A DNA stretch of 64,000 bases, from positions 2,697,668 to 2,761,667 of the forward strand of contig NW_003314270.1 in NCBI RefSeq assembly GCF_000143415.4, read 5' to 3'. The stretch comes from Selaginella moellendorffii (lineage: Eukaryota > Streptophyta > Lycopodiopsida > Selaginellales > Selaginellaceae). Every line of letters starts with the position of its first letter. The first letter of the stretch is position 1. Made by a program: the position numbers and the translations under genes. The notes beneath the pieces are model-generated. The model was not told where the DNA came from. It worked only from the letters and a program-made list of their open reading frames with translations, and did no database searches. This document shows, piece by piece, positions 46,264 through 58,750 of the stretch.

Positions 46264-48102
46264 CTAGCGAGGAACTTGAGGCGCTGGAGGATAGAAGTTA
46301 ATTCCTGGAGGGATTTGAAGCGAGTGATACGACGGCGCTGGAGCACAGACCGGTGGTAGCGGAGGGCCTGGCGGGAGCGGCGGGAGTTGAGGCGGCGGCT
46401 GCTGTGGCGGCGGTGGCGGCGGCGGAGGTTGTCCCATCCCTGGATATGGATACGGCATTCTCAAGTTAGCGGTGCTCAAGAACTGTGAGTGCTGTGGCTG
46501 GAAACTCGAGTGAAGAACTTGAGCTTGTGGTGGCGGCGGCGCTTGCGAGTGAAGAACTTGAGCTTGCGGTTGCGGCGGTGCTTGCGAGTGGAAAGCTTGA
46601 GCTTGCGGAGGTGGCGCTTGCGAAAACGCTGGATGGATAAACTGCTGTGCGAGGCCTTGATTCGTGCCGCCGCCGCTGCTCGAGTCGACGAGCTTGGGCC
46701 TCTTGTTGTCCGGCTGGAAGCCGAATTCTTCCGGTGTCAGTGACGAGAAAATTGACGAGAGCATGGCTGCCGAGGACGACGAGGCAGCGAGTTTGGCTGC
46801 AACCTCCGCCGCTGTGGGAGTTTCCTTGACTTTCTTGCTTCCGTCGTCTATGGAAGCCATGCTTTGGACGACTGGAGGAAGCGGGCTCGGTGTCACGGAT
46901 GGGAGAGCTTGTGTTCTCGTCACCGGCTTGGCTGGAGAAGAAAATTCCTGAAAGAACGAAGATTTATGCTTATAGGACAACAAAAGAGAAACCACATTTC
47001 TCACCTCTATCTGGCATCTAACGAGCTCCAACTTTCTCTCCTGTGCGAGTAAAAATTTGTATTTGTTACAGGAACAAGCACCGAAGAAACAGTGTTACCT
47101 GGTCTTCAAGAGCTTCCCTTAAGTAAGTTACAAGTTTAGACCGACTCCTTTCGATGGTTTCGAGCTGCTCGACCAGCTGCGAGAGATTTCCTCGCTGCTG
47201 TTGCAGCTCATCGCGCACAGTGGAATTTTCATTTTCCTGGCCTGCAAAATCATAGCGAAAATGCTATGAGAAACAAAGTACAAGTATTCCTCACCGTGGC
47301 TGGCAGCCTCCTTGCCTAACGCTTCTATTCGCCGTTTAATAGAGTTACATTCTTCGATCGTGGCTTCTTCATTAGAGAGACCGTCGTTTACATCCTGGAA
47401 TGCTTTGGCCACCTTCTCAAGGATGCTACCGTCTAGTTTCTGTCACGTAGAAGCGAAAAACAAAAGCTATGATTTTAGAAGCTGAGCTCGGGAATAGTCT
47501 CTTACGATCTTTATAAAACTCGAAGAAGTGGTTGGTTTGTCCTTCCCTTTCTCCTTTTCTTTATCCGGGATCTCGAAGTCCGGAACTGGATTATTTCCCA
47601 GCAGAGTCTCTTTGAGGCTTTGTGCACGAGAGCCAAAGACTTTTCTTTCCTCCCATATGTTTACCTGTGCAAAAACAATGTACAAACAACGTTAAAACTC
47701 CGGCTCAAAGCAAACTAATGACTTACAAGTCGAGAGACTGCGGTGCGGCCATTCTCGTCTCCATTTGCTTTCACGTCCTTGAGAGCCCCGTTCAACACCT
47801 TCCAAAACTCCGACACAAACTCCGATCCTTTCCTCCGGCTGTTCTGTATGATGTCGTTCGCGAGATACAGAAACGAGACGCGCTTCTCTTTCGGTGCCGA
47901 GAAAAACTCCTTCTCCCAGGTCTTGGCGATCTGCTTTGCTCGCTTGCGATGATAGATGCACCAGTGTGACAGAGCTGCAAACGAAAACCCGCGTAAAGCG
48001 AACGAATTTCATGGACACGAACTTACTTTCAATACTTTGCTGCGAAGCGTTTAGCTTGATAAGCTTCTCGGACAGGACTTCCACTGAAAACGCTCCAGTC
48101 AT
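46264..48102 (-). CDS. CID-domain protein (RPRD1/Rtt103-like, RNA polymerase II CTD-binding)
   Basis: Seven or so exons from MTGAFSVEVLSEKLIKLNASQQSIES (48102) to YPPAPQVPR (46264); about 500 residues. The N-terminal CID reads LSHWCIYHRKRAKQIAKTWEKEF, KRVSFLYLANDIIQNSRRKGSEFVSEFWKVL and GRTAVSRLVNIWEERKVFG. A coiled-coil region follows (ELQQQRGNLSQLVEQLETIE...YLREALEDQERKLEL), then a Ser/Pro-rich tail. CID proteins bind the phosphorylated C-terminal domain of RNA polymerase II and act in termination and 3' processing. The C-terminus has a Gln/Pro tandem repeat (three units around QAPPPQAQVLHS, 46500-46630) and runs of proline. Confidence 0.9.
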
Positions 48103-48643
48103 CCCTTCGTTTCACGACGCTAGCTCCTCTAGAAACGAGAAATCTCCGCTCTAAGTCACTCGATTTCCACCACTATCACTACCGAGAAAAATCTAGTAAA
48201 CCAAGCAGCGAGATTTCTTGAGCGAGGGACGCGCTTACCTGTATGCTGCTATAGAGAATCCCTCCATTCCCAGAATGCCCGCCATAGCCACCACAACGAG
48301 CGCTCCATCGCGCAAGAACAAGGGTTTTGCAAATGCCACTGAGTAAGACGGCATATTCCGTGAACAGAAGAGGCCCTTGCTTAAGATTAAGCACTCGATA
48401 ATTATTCGCATCAACAGTTCCTATGTTCGAGAATATGCGCTCGCGTATCCTTCCTTCGGTTGCTAATCCTGGGGAGTGAAGCTGCTCATCACATTTATTA
48501 GGGATGAATCGCTTATGCGGTGGCTTTTGGCGATCGTTCTCTCCCTTCGTACGAGCACTCTTCTTGAGCTCCCACGATCGGTAAAGAGGGATTCTCCAAA
48601 TCTTGCTCGCAGGAGTGCCAGCGGCATCGCGGCGGCCGATATT

Positions 48644-50740
48644 ATGGATCTCCCGGCGTCGCCAAGCAAGGATTGCGGCAGCAAGAAGCACGTCGTCGAG
48701 GTTTTCGAGCCCGGATCGTTCGAGCCGTCGGAGCATTTCTATCCGCGGGTCCTCAACGCGCAGATTCATCCCCTGGTGCGATCTTTCATGGCCCTGGGCA
48801 ACGATCGCATCAAGAAACGCTACTGCCATCTCCACCCGGAGGCAAACCATGACGCCGTGGCCAGGGCCTTGAGCTTCTCGACCAGGTAGCGCTTCTTTGT
48901 TGTCAATGTAGCTTCTCTAGAGAGACTCTTGCGATCGTCTTAAAGAATTCTTTCCCAGATTCTTCCAGTGGGGAGGGGCGGATTTGTTTTCCACGACTAC
49001 CGAGCACGGGCAGAAGCGTTTCGTGGTCGTCGAGACGAACTCGTGTCCATCCGGCCAGAAAGCCATGCCGCTAGCCAACGAAGAACTCGAGTTTGCTGGC
49101 TACCGCACGCTGCTCGAGAAATCTCTCATGCCATACATTCGCGCTGGGAGCTACAATGGTCACCAGCTTCCAGAGGGCAGGCTCGCGGTTTTATACGACA
49201 AGAACAGGATGGAGTCGTCCGGCTATGCTGCTACGCTAGCCGAGCTCGCGGGCGAGCCAGTTTTCCTGGTTCCATGCTACGAGGACGATCCCGATCCTTT
49301 GATGAAGTGCCGCGAAGATGGTATTATCATGATCAACACCGCCAAGCTTTTGTGGAGGTCTCGCGAAGAAAACGGCAGTGGTGGTGGTGATAAGAGCTTG
49401 TTCGTTCCAGAGCCCGTGTGGGAGCCTGTCCGAGCGGCACTGAGATATGTGACACAACGTCCATGGAGCAGAATTCCACCACTCACGCGGACTCTCGTCT
49501 TTAATCCAATCCTCGCGTGCTTGGCTGGTGGAAGGAACAAGATGCTGGCTGCCAAAGCTTATGATCTCCACAATGCCGAGATAGCTGCGAGTGGCCTGAG
49601 CATCCTGACTCCGGATACTATATGGGACGTTTCCAAGACCGAGATTCCGCTTTGGGTCCGGAGGATGGGAGGACTCGCCGTCGTGAAAATTCCTTACGCG
49701 AATGCCGGTATTGGCGTCTGGACTATCACTCACGAAGGTGAGCTTCAAGAGTTTATGGGAATGGACCATCGCTACGATCGCTTCATTGTCCAGGTAAGAG
49801 CTTTCAATTGCGAAAACTTGAATTCACTGGTGTTATATGTTCGCAGGCTTTGATCGGCAATCACGGTTGGAGCAGCTTAAATCATGGTGGACGTCTCTAT
49901 CATGTCGGAACAATTCCAAATCTCAAAGGGAACATTTATGCCGCTGATCTCCGGCTCATGGTTGGCTCATCCCCGGAAGGCTTTTTCCCTGTGGCGATTT
50001 ATGCTCGACGGGCACGGCTCCCTCTGTCCGAGAAGCTGGAACGAGGAATGAACTCCTGGGACATGCTCGGGACAAATTTGTCCGTCAAGGTATGTGATGT
50101 CCTAACATTCTTGTTTTTTTATTTTTGAAAAAGCTGACGACGACCGAAACTTCTCTACCTTTTTTATAAGAATCCTGACGGCACCTGGGGAACTGAAACG
50201 GAGCGACTGCTTCTGATGGACAGCAGAGATTTTAATCGTGTCGGGATCGGGCTAGATGACTTGATAGAGGCTTACATGCAGGCAAGGAAGATTTAATCTT
50301 GTTTTCTAAAGAGTGTTTCTTTGTCTTTGCTAGACTGTGCTAGCAGTGACCGCCATCGATGGCCTGGCTTGCAAGCTTATAACATCAGAGGTAACGAATT
50401 CATCTCGTTCCAAGTTTCTCCCCGCGCTTCTCTGAAGCAAAACTTACAGGGAAATTTTGGCTTGAAGCTGTTCCAGTCCTTAAACCCGGATCCCAAGCTC
50501 TTGGCGGAGATGTATCCAACAGAGCTCAAGCCGCCCTTGGCCGCGAGTACTATGGAGCAGCAAAGCGCCGAGTGTAAAGAAAATCGAGAAGACGAAGAAC
50601 AACCTCTGCAATTGGTACGCATGAGAATCGAGCCATAATTTTTTTTCTCTCTCTCTTTTTTCGTTGTTCTTCCATCGTTGATGATGTGTGATTTTCAGGT
50701 GGCAAGACAAAAGCCTCTTCCAGCGCTTGCAGTCTTTTGA
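48644..50740 (+). CDS. ATP-grasp-like protein of unknown substrate
   Basis: Seven or so exons from [15 protein letters not shown] (48644) to PALAVF, TGA 50738-50740; about 560 residues. I do not recognise the family with certainty. Blocks look like an ATP-grasp ligase: [16 protein letters not shown] (possible amino-acid/metal loop), [48 protein letters not shown] (Lys in a beta strand followed by a glycine-rich loop, the usual ATP-binding pattern), [26 protein letters not shown] and [10 protein letters not shown]. The tail is acidic and variable. No transit peptide is obvious. It is divergent from the CID gene (542 bp between starts). Confidence 0.55.
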
Positions 50741-51196
50741 CACTTACAAAGAGTATAGATAGAACTACTATGATGAAAAATCACTACATAGTTACGTCTA
50801 ATGGAGAGCTCCAAGTTCTTTTGACGCTTTCTCTATCGTCGAAGAACCAGGATACTTGTAAATATTTGGAGTACAAAACTTTTCATCTTCTTACCAGGTT
50901 GCTCAAGTATTTACTTTACTGCCTTTTGTGAGTGGCACGTTCGTAAGTAGTGCTTAGGGTTCTTCGACGAGAGCGCGAGGAGCCGCATCGGCGGCACGGG
51001 AGATGATATCAGCTTGCGCTTGCGATTTTTCATCTTCAGTGACCAGGTGAGCTTGGCGCTGCTAGAAGTCCCACGAATTTCCAGTGATTTCGTGCAGGAT
51101 CGTGCGAGGGAGTATTTCGATCCGCGCTTTGTCTTCGCTAGCAAGAGTAAGCCTTCTCGATCGGGTTTTACCCTTCTCTGATTCATCCATATTGCA

Positions 51197-54100
51197 ATGA
51201 CAAGGAAGGATATGAATCGTGAAGTGGATCTAAGAGCTGCATTGGGTGTGGTACGCGCCGAGAAGAGAATGAGAAGGACACAAAATGCAGGTATTTCTTT
51301 CGTGACTTTCTCGGAGATTTTCCAAAGCGATTTGTTTATCAGATTGAAGCATAGAGATATTTGCAGTGCCGACTGGACAAACGATGAAGCACCATGGAAT
51401 GCAGCTTTGGAGGCCCAAAGTTACGGCTCAATGTGTATCTTCCGGTAAGTTGGCACAGTTTCGGTCATCTGATATTCGCTTGATTTGTTTAAGATGCTGG
51501 AACTTTGGAACCAAATGTTGTTACCAGCACGGGATCCTTGGACCAACTTACAGCCGTCTTTGAAGATGTCACGAGCAACAAACCGGAGAACAAGTTCTCG
51601 GCTTCTGTAGAGGTATGAGCCAAGAACTGAATGTTTTTTCTCAAGTAGATGACTCTTATAGGTGAATCAAGCGGTTATTCAGTCAATCAAAGCGAAAAGG
51701 TACTACGCTATTCGAAAAATGCCTTGAACATCCGTGAATATCAGAAACAAAATGAAGCGAAAAATTGAAGCGGAATCCAATACCTCGTTGACATTTTCGA
51801 AGCAAAAATCAGGATTCTACATAGGTCAGCATGACTCCCTTGGTAACTTTTTATTCTTTTTAAACTTCTCAATTTTAGTTGTTGAGGGTCTGTCGGACGA
51901 AGCCGTGCAGCAAGCTACAAGGCTTTTACAACCGGTGATAGACAAGGTATTAGTACCTTTCGAGTTCATTTTTGTGTCTCATGGAAAATTGTCAGAAAGA
52001 CACCAAAGCTGAGTCAGTTACGGAAAAGTCTGCTAGCAGTAGGAGCTCTTCTCTGAACCCAGGTAAATGCCTTTGCTATTTATTTTTTTTAATTTGGAAA
52101 TGGATTGTTCTAGCTTCGACAAAACGATTAGCGAGTGGGAGTTTGCAATGGATGCCGAAAGCAGGCAATTTCTTTCTCTCTTTTTTTTCCTAAAAGCTGA
52201 TTGTGCGCATTATGTGCTAACAGTGAGAACCATGCACACCGTAGCAGATGAATGTAAAGATGTCAGTGATGTCGAACCTAACGACAGCGAAATGGTCTCT
52301 GGCTCTATACAGGTATACTGCATTTCATCTGCTCTTCCGGTGTTGATGCTACTACTTTTACAGGTTGACAAGAAGCTGCTACGTCTAGTTAAAGGACACA
52401 AGTAGGTTCATTGTGCAGTTGCGTAAGCTGATCTTATTGTTACTCCGCAGGAATGAAGTCAAACAACGGATTGAAAAAGACACAAACACAACCATACGCT
52501 TCGGAAACCCTGTCGGTATGCCTATTCGTTATCTGTAAGATATTTTCACGCTAGCGCCTGGTGAGCTTTTGTTTTAGTTGTGGAGGGGTCTTCCGAGGAT
52601 TCGGTAAATAAAGCGCTAGAGGAGATACAAAGAATAGTTGAGGAAGTAAGTGTAAGTCGATATTCTTGTTCATTTGCTGACACATTTTTACAGGGTGTGA
52701 ACGACGCGAAATTTCAGTACTCGCATTTCCTTTCTCTGCCACTTAGCGTCCATCCTTCTCTGGTCCAAAAACTGGAGGCCTTTCAAGAATCCGTACTAGT
52801 ATCGCTGGGAATTCCTCTCGTTGATGAAGAACAAACAGCAGCAGCTGATGCAGAGGAAACACCAGAACAGGAGGCGCCAGAAGAGGAAGCAGCAGCTGCA
52901 GCAGCAGAAACTGTGACTTCCGGAGTGGAGGAACATGTGGATGATACTCGCTCGGTCGAAGCAGCAGTAGAGGACGCGTTTCGTCAGTCTGTCCTCGGTT
53001 CGTTGGGTATGCAGCCAAATGAAGGAGATGAAACTGATGCCGCTACTCAAGGAACTGTACTTTCGGAGATACAAGTCGAGGAAGAACCAGCAGCCACGGA
53101 AACCGTAGGCGAGGAAGAAACAGAATCAGGAAGTCAGTTGCACGTAGAAGATGAAACACTGGCCACTGAAGCCGAGGAAACTGTTGCTGAAGAGGTAACG
53201 GAAACAGATAACACCGCCGCATCAGAAACCCTGGAAACCGTAGCTGCTGACGAGGATACGGAACAGGAACAGCAAAATGCTGTTTCTGAGGTGCGGGTGG
53301 AAATGGAAACAACCGCAGATTTGCCTGAAGAGAAAGCGGAAGGAACCGAGCCACTGCAAGACGTGCCTCTAACGCTAAAAAAGAAGAAAGGTCTGTGATT
53401 GTTTTTCCTCTCTCAGCTAACCGTAGCCGGTTTCGTAGATTCTGGAGTCGAGAAATCGATCTTTATCAAGCCTACGAGATTTCACTTGACGGTTTTAATG
53501 CTGAAGCTCTGGAATGAAGAGCGCGTGGAGAAAGCCCGTGGCGTTTTGGAGGTAATCAAGTTCATGCACGTAAATTCTCGGGGTTTTCTTAACTCGTTTC
53601 TTCTCTCCCAGAAATGCTTGCCAGATGTAGCTGCAGCTTTGGACGAAAGACCGGTCTCGGTGTCCTTGAAGGGATTGGTATGGAATATCGTCCTTGTTCT
53701 GCTTTGGAATATCGACTTTGATTTTTGCAAAAACAATTGCAGGAGATCATGAGGGGAAGTCCCAAAAACACGCGTGTGCTGTTTGCAAAGGTGGCGGACG
53801 CTGATGGTGGAAGTCGACTTTCAAAAGTTTGCCGTATCCTTTCTTTTTTGCCTTTTCTGCACTTTAGATCGTATCTAACAGCTCTTACCTCCATTTCCTT
53901 AGCATCTCATCACCACAGAGGTCATGATTGACGCTTTCGTTGAAGCCGGCCTAGTGCTTGGAAAAGATGGCGAGCAAGAACTAAAGGTAGATTAAAAATT
54001 GCTCGCTTTTTCGCTTTGCAATTGTTTCTAACGAAGTATCTCTCTTTTCTCTGACAGTTGCACGCGACAGTTATGAACACAAGCCACAGAAGGAGGTACT

Positions 54101-54380
54101 GTCAGTCATGTTCTTTTTCCTTTCTTTTTGTGATTGTGGGTGTTGACTCTGTGCTGCTCGCAGCAAAAGTCGATACAGGAACAAGGGATTCGATGCCACG
54201 GATATCCTCGCGAAGTTTGGAGAAGAGACCTGGGGCGACTACCAAATCATGGAGGCACACCTCTCGGAGCGTTTCAAGTATGATGAGAATGGTTACTACC
54301 ACTGCTGTGGCTCTATACCCTTCCCTGGAAGCACTGTTGAAACGGGCGTATCGCAAGGAACAAGCCAACACGATACTTAG
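51197..54380 (+). CDS. ASCC1: ASCC1-like protein: two KH domains plus 2H phosphoesterase fold
   Basis: Ten or more short exons. The first KH-like unit is built from IKAKRNKMKRKIEAESNTSLTF and VVEGLSDEAVQQATRLLQPVIDK; the second from LLRLVKGHKNEVKQRIEKDTNTTIRF and VVEGSSEDSVNKALEEIQRIVEE. Then FQYSHFLSLPLSVHPSLVQKL opens the AKAP7/ASCC1 ligase-like fold; its two HxT motifs are FHLTVLML (~53483) and LHATVMNTS (~54060), and the end is YRNKGFDATDIL...HLSERFKYDENGYYHCC. Human ASCC1 acts with ASCC3 in alkylation repair and transcription. Between the two parts is a Glu/Ala/Thr-rich insert of ~190 residues (52820-53390). First exon uncertain: 51197 is the earliest convincing ATG. Confidence 0.8.
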
Positions 54381-54489
54381 TGAGGTAGAGCAAAAGAAGA
54401 ATGCAATTTTTTTTCTACCTGGGAGATTGATTGTATGTGATTGTTTTGCTCCATAATATATCTGCCATGGCTTTGAATTAGCAAGCTTA

Positions 54490-56843
54490 TTACGATATCA
54501 TCAGCGTTGTTTTCTCTTCGTTGGCATCGTTATTATTGTTCTCGCCACCTGATGCTGGTTCTTCCTGTGAAAAGAATTCCACTGTGTCATTAAATGAGAA
54601 AGAACACATTTGCTTCACCTTTGGCTGCTGCAAGAGAGCTCGGCTTTGCTCGAAGTATTGATTTGGATGGTTGATGCCATCGCTAGAACACCCGTGCACG
54701 GCTTCGAAAACTTCGGCACAGGCCAGCTGCCAAGGACGGGAAAAGTTAGCTGAGCTTTAAAGCCTTTGTCCCCGGAACGAACCTGGTAATGCTGGCTTCG
54801 GGTCTTTTCAAGCGCGGAAGATACTTGCCTGGAATTTAATCCCAGACCACCTAGAGAAGCACGCAATTTGTCCTCGCTGCGTGTCACTAGCAACGAATGA
54901 ATGGGAGCGTCTTTTTGAAACTGGACAGACCACACCTGAAGTGGCGATAGGGACATCCGTGATGATCTCCAACGCCAGGAGTTGACATGATCAGTTTCAC
55001 ACATGAATAAGGTGTATAGTCCTGCACGAGGAGCCACATGTAAGTATTGTTTCCACAAATCTTAAAGAAACCTACCGTTCGCTTTCCTTCTTTTCCATAG
55101 TTGTGACGGACGTTATACGCGTACTCTTTGTCAAACTTTTCAACACCCACCTAATAAATTACTCCCGTTAGATACTCGAAACTTGTCAAGTTTTTGCGCA
55201 CCTTTCGAGAAAACTCGGCTCTCCAGAATGCCAAGGCATCTTCCAGCTTTAGACCGATCCCCTGCACCGTAGAAACTTTAGTATAAAGAATCAAACGAAA
55301 GACAAGCATCTCACCTTTAAGAAGAGTCCAAGTTGCTGCCGGCCGCCGTGCCTCAAATGATGGTCATCACGCAGCTGAAACAACGAAGATAAAGCCGTTA
55401 ACTGATTACTAGATAAGCCAAACCTGAAAGAATAAACTTCGCATGCACAGTGGAAATGAAGCCTTTGCCAGTTGATCAAGATCTTGCAAAGAGATCTCAT
55501 TCGATGATTTTGGCTGCGAACGAACGTAAATTGAGCTGCCTTTACAAACATCAATACCTGAGTGTAGTCAGGTCCTAGGTATCGTGTACTCAAAGCCTCA
55601 ACCATCTAAAAAATGCCATGTTGCGTGAAGTCAACCATAAAAATACTCTGAACTTTACCGGTGCCAGTCGATCTTTCTCTTCTCCAGCAATGAACGAAAT
55701 CCACTTTCTGCGTTCAGGCAGATTAAATCAGTAGTGTGTTGTAGATATCGACGCTTACCGGTTAGTTAGAACGAGAGCTTTCGACAAGCGAGACCGAAAT
55801 TGGCCAACAACCAAAAAGCTTAGCTGCAACAAATAAAAGTAATTAAATGCCTTTTGTCAGGAATCTTACTTGCTCTCTGGGAACAAAAGCTTCACCACGT
55901 CGAAGATAAACCTTACGGCCGCTTACAAGCTCTGGCACGTCTTCAAACGGAACCTTGTAGTACATTTTAGCTGCACGTAAATGTACAGTATAAAAGATTA
56001 GAAAGTGACCGCATATACAATCGAAGGCTTACAGTTCGAAACCTGATTTGTCGAACGCGCCACACTCTCTAAATTTTCCTTCACCGCCTGCAAGACCAAG
56101 GGAGTTACTTGGGGCGCCTTTGAAATGAATACCTCAATTTCAGCACTGGTCATTGCTTTGTAAGGCAGATTGCAATCGTCCATAAGTTTTTGCTGCAAAC
56201 GAACACGAGAACTTGAAAACAAAAAGAGAAGGAAATGAAACTTTCCAGACCTGTGCAGCCGGCATTTCACATCGGAAACGATGACGAAACAAAACAGACT
56301 CGATTCCAAGGAACCACCGGCGCAGATCCTCGCTGAAGACACGAGAGTTAAACAATCTGGATATCCAAAACAAAGAAAAACGAAAAAAAATGCCATACGT
56401 GCGACAATAAGCTAGGCGCAAGATGAAATGCGAAATCACGTCCTTCTTGCTGGAATCGCTCCCCATATGTTTCCTCCAGAGATCGCTCACCTGGCAAAAT
56501 CAAAATTTGGAACGCATTACAACGGCCCCATTCTCACATCTCACAGACACGCACCAGCGGATCCATCTCCTCCATCTTCTTCCCCCTCGACCGCTCTTCC
56601 TCGATTCCTTTCAGCACTGAGCCGGCAACGAAACGTTCCAGCAGCCGAGATTTTCATGAAATTTGATCAAAGCAACAAACCTCGCAGCCGATCCAGCGCG
56701 TACTCCTCAAAATCTTCCAGCGAGATCTCCTCATCGGGCGCCGCCTCGTAGAAACTGAGCTTGCCAGAGCCGGCGCCTCCACCACGGCTATCCTCGCCCC
56801 CATCCTCTGCCCTACCACCGGCCCCAATGCTCCTAAACGCCAT
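54490..56843 (-). CDS. PRIM2: DNA primase large subunit (p58)
   Basis: About 14 exons from [19 protein letters not shown] (56843) to [10 protein letters not shown] (54490); about 460 residues. N-terminal domain: [28 protein letters not shown] and [25 protein letters not shown]-terminal Fe-S domain: [104 protein letters not shown]. The four cysteines (PLC, YSC, HGC, LAC) match the [4Fe-4S] ligands of yeast and human p58. It works with p48 and DNA polymerase alpha to start replication primers. Introns are all short and in phase. Confidence 0.93.
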
Positions 56844-57060
56844 AGCCGAAACACAAAAAAATGGCGGGAAATTAACCCCATCGAATATCCGAGCACAAGT
56901 GCTACGTACAGCAAAAGCACATTTATCAGGATATTCGTTAGGGTTCTTGAGCGCGAGGCGCGCGAGCGAGGGAGAGAGCTAGCGAGAGCTGGATTTTCCC
57001 ATTCTTAGATGGTCCGGAGGCGGCGGCGGTGCGGCGCGGCATTGGTAGTGATCCCGGCGA

Positions 57061-58122
57061 ATGGCGAGCTTGATCGAGGGGCTCCCGGATGCGATTGCAA
57101 TGCAGTGCCTGGCGCGGGCGCCGCTAGGGATGCACAGGGCAATGCGGGCGGTGTGCCGGTCGTGGCGCGCGGCGCTGCGCAACGGCGGCGGCGGCGGTGG
57201 TGGCGCCGAGCTCTTCCGGGTAAGGTCCGCGGCGGGGCTGCGCGAGGAGTGGCTCTTCGTCACATCCTTCGAGCCCGACCGCGTGTGGGAGGCCTACGAT
57301 CCATCCGGCGGCCTCTGGCACACCCTGCCACTCTTCCCCTCCTCCATCGCGCGCCTCTCCAACTTCGGCACCGCCGCGCTCCACCGCCAGCTCTTCGTCG
57401 TCGGCGGCGGCAGCGACGAGGTGGATCACGCCACCGGCGAGCGCGACCGCCCGTTCGCCAGCGCCGCCGTGTGGTGCTTCGACGCGCTCCAGGGGCGATG
57501 GGAGGCGCGATCGCCCATGCTCACGCCCAGGTCCCAGTTCGCCTGCGCGGCGGTGGCGGGCAAGATCGTCGTGGCGGGGGGATTCGGCTGCTCGCGCCGC
57601 CCGCTCGCCTCGGCGGAGATCTACGATCCGGAGGCCGACCGCTGGGAGGCCATCGCGGACGTGGGCGAGGTCCACAACGCGGCGTGCTCGGGGCTTGTTC
57701 TTGGCGGCGCCATGGCGCTGCTGTACAAGGGCCACTCGCTCGTCCAGCTCTACGATCCGGCGCTGGATTCGTGGACGCTGCATGGGTCGCAGTGGCGGGA
57801 GTTCCCGGGGAGATTGGCGGTGGTGGGAGATGAGGTTTGCGGGGTGGCGAGCTCCTACTTGATCCGGGGCCTGAACGAGCCGCAGCTATGGCGGCACTGG
57901 GCCGAGTACTTCCACAGGATAGGGTTTGGGGTGGCGGGGATTGGAAACGACTTGTACGTGGTTGGGGGGATCTTGGGGCCGCAGCAGGAGAGCATGAGGA
58001 TTCACGTATTGAAGGAGGTGGATATCTGGAGCGTGGAGGGTGGCGAATTCGAGAAGAAGGGGACGACGAGCATGACTTGGTGCTCCGGGACGGTGTTGGG
58101 CTGCGCGGTTGTGAGCCTGTGA
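57061..58122 (+). CDS. F-box/kelch-repeat protein
   Basis: Intronless, 353 residues. The F-box begins IEGLPDAIAMQCLARAPLGMHRAMRAVCRSWRAAL; kelch repeats follow (LFVVGGGSDE...VWCFDALQGRWE; KIVVAGGFG...AEIYDPEADRWEAIADV; VQLYDPALDSWTL; DLYVVGGI...VDIWSVEGGEF). It resembles the plant SKIP11/SKIP30-type subunits of SCF ubiquitin ligases. A Gly run (NGGGGGGG) follows the F-box. The gene is very GC-rich, which opens long spurious frames in other phases. Confidence 0.9.
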   Translation: MASLIEGLPDAIAMQCLARAPLGMHRAMRAVCRSWRAALRNGGGGGGGAELFRVRSAAGLREEWLFVTSFEPDRVWEAYDPSGGLWHTLPLFPSSIARLSNFGTAALHRQLFVVGGGSDEVDHATGERDRPFASAAVWCFDALQGRWEARSPMLTPRSQFACAAVAGKIVVAGGFGCSRRPLASAEIYDPEADRWEAIADVGEVHNAACSGLVLGGAMALLYKGHSLVQLYDPALDSWTLHGSQWREFPGRLAVVGDEVCGVASSYLIRGLNEPQLWRHWAEYFHRIGFGVAGIGNDLYVVGGILGPQQESMRIHVLKEVDIWSVEGGEFEKKGTTSMTWCSGTVLGCAVVSL

Positions 58123-58519
58123 TCGGTCGATCGATCGGTCTCTTGATTCTTCGTCTCTGGGCTTTGGAGAGATTGATGATCGTGTAGTAGCATAGCAGCA
58201 AAACTCGATCTTTCATATCCAGAGCTCTACTTGGATCTTAAAGGTAAACAATGTGAGAGGTTCTCAAAAACCCTAAAAGCATTCTTAGTCTTTCGCATTA
58301 GCAACAAAGTATCTTAAAGGTAAACAATGTCCTCAAGAACCCTAAACGCAGAGGAATATACCCCGTCCAGGCAAGTGGGGACAAGATATATCCACGTTGT
58401 CCTCACACAACCGAGAGGGATTTTGCCTCTCGAAAGCGTTGTTACTTTTTAATCGTTGCGCTCTGCCACAACAACAACAACAACAAAACTTTATTCCCAT
58501 TTTTCCTTCTCCTCTTTTG

Positions 58520-58522
<3 letters not shown>

Positions 58523-58551
<29 letters not shown>
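58523..58551 (+). repeat. (CT)n microsatellite
   Basis: About fourteen CT units in the presumed 5' UTR/promoter of the hevein-domain gene. Pyrimidine-rich 5' leaders of this kind (Y-patch-like) are common near plant transcription starts. Confidence 0.85.
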
Positions 58552-58554
<3 letters not shown>

Positions 58555-58750
58555 GTTGCGCCATTGCCATATCACCACGTCGGAGAGCGATGGTAAGTCT
58601 CTTCTAACTTCTCCTTCTTCCCCGTGTCCATCCATCCACACTCTTTCCCTTTCTTCTCTCCTCTTTAATTTTCTTCTCTCCTCGCGCATCCATTGCCGCG
58701 GGCGCCGCTGGTAGGGAGGAGGCGCCGCTAGTGTCACCAATCTTTTAGTC

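Noticed and set aside
48179..48850. 223-codon minus-strand frame
   Set aside because: It overlaps exon 1 of the ATP-grasp-like gene on the other strand and its promoter; no recognisable motif.
57009..57833. 274-codon frame and antisense 219- and 231-codon frames in the F-box/kelch gene
   Set aside because: Very high GC opens other phases; the translations are Arg/Gly- or Pro/Arg-rich noise, while the 57061 frame has F-box and kelch motifs.
58523..58551. (CT)n run considered as part of a repeat array or CRISPR-like structure
   Set aside because: Simple dinucleotide microsatellite; no spaced repeats anywhere in the window and the genome is eukaryotic.
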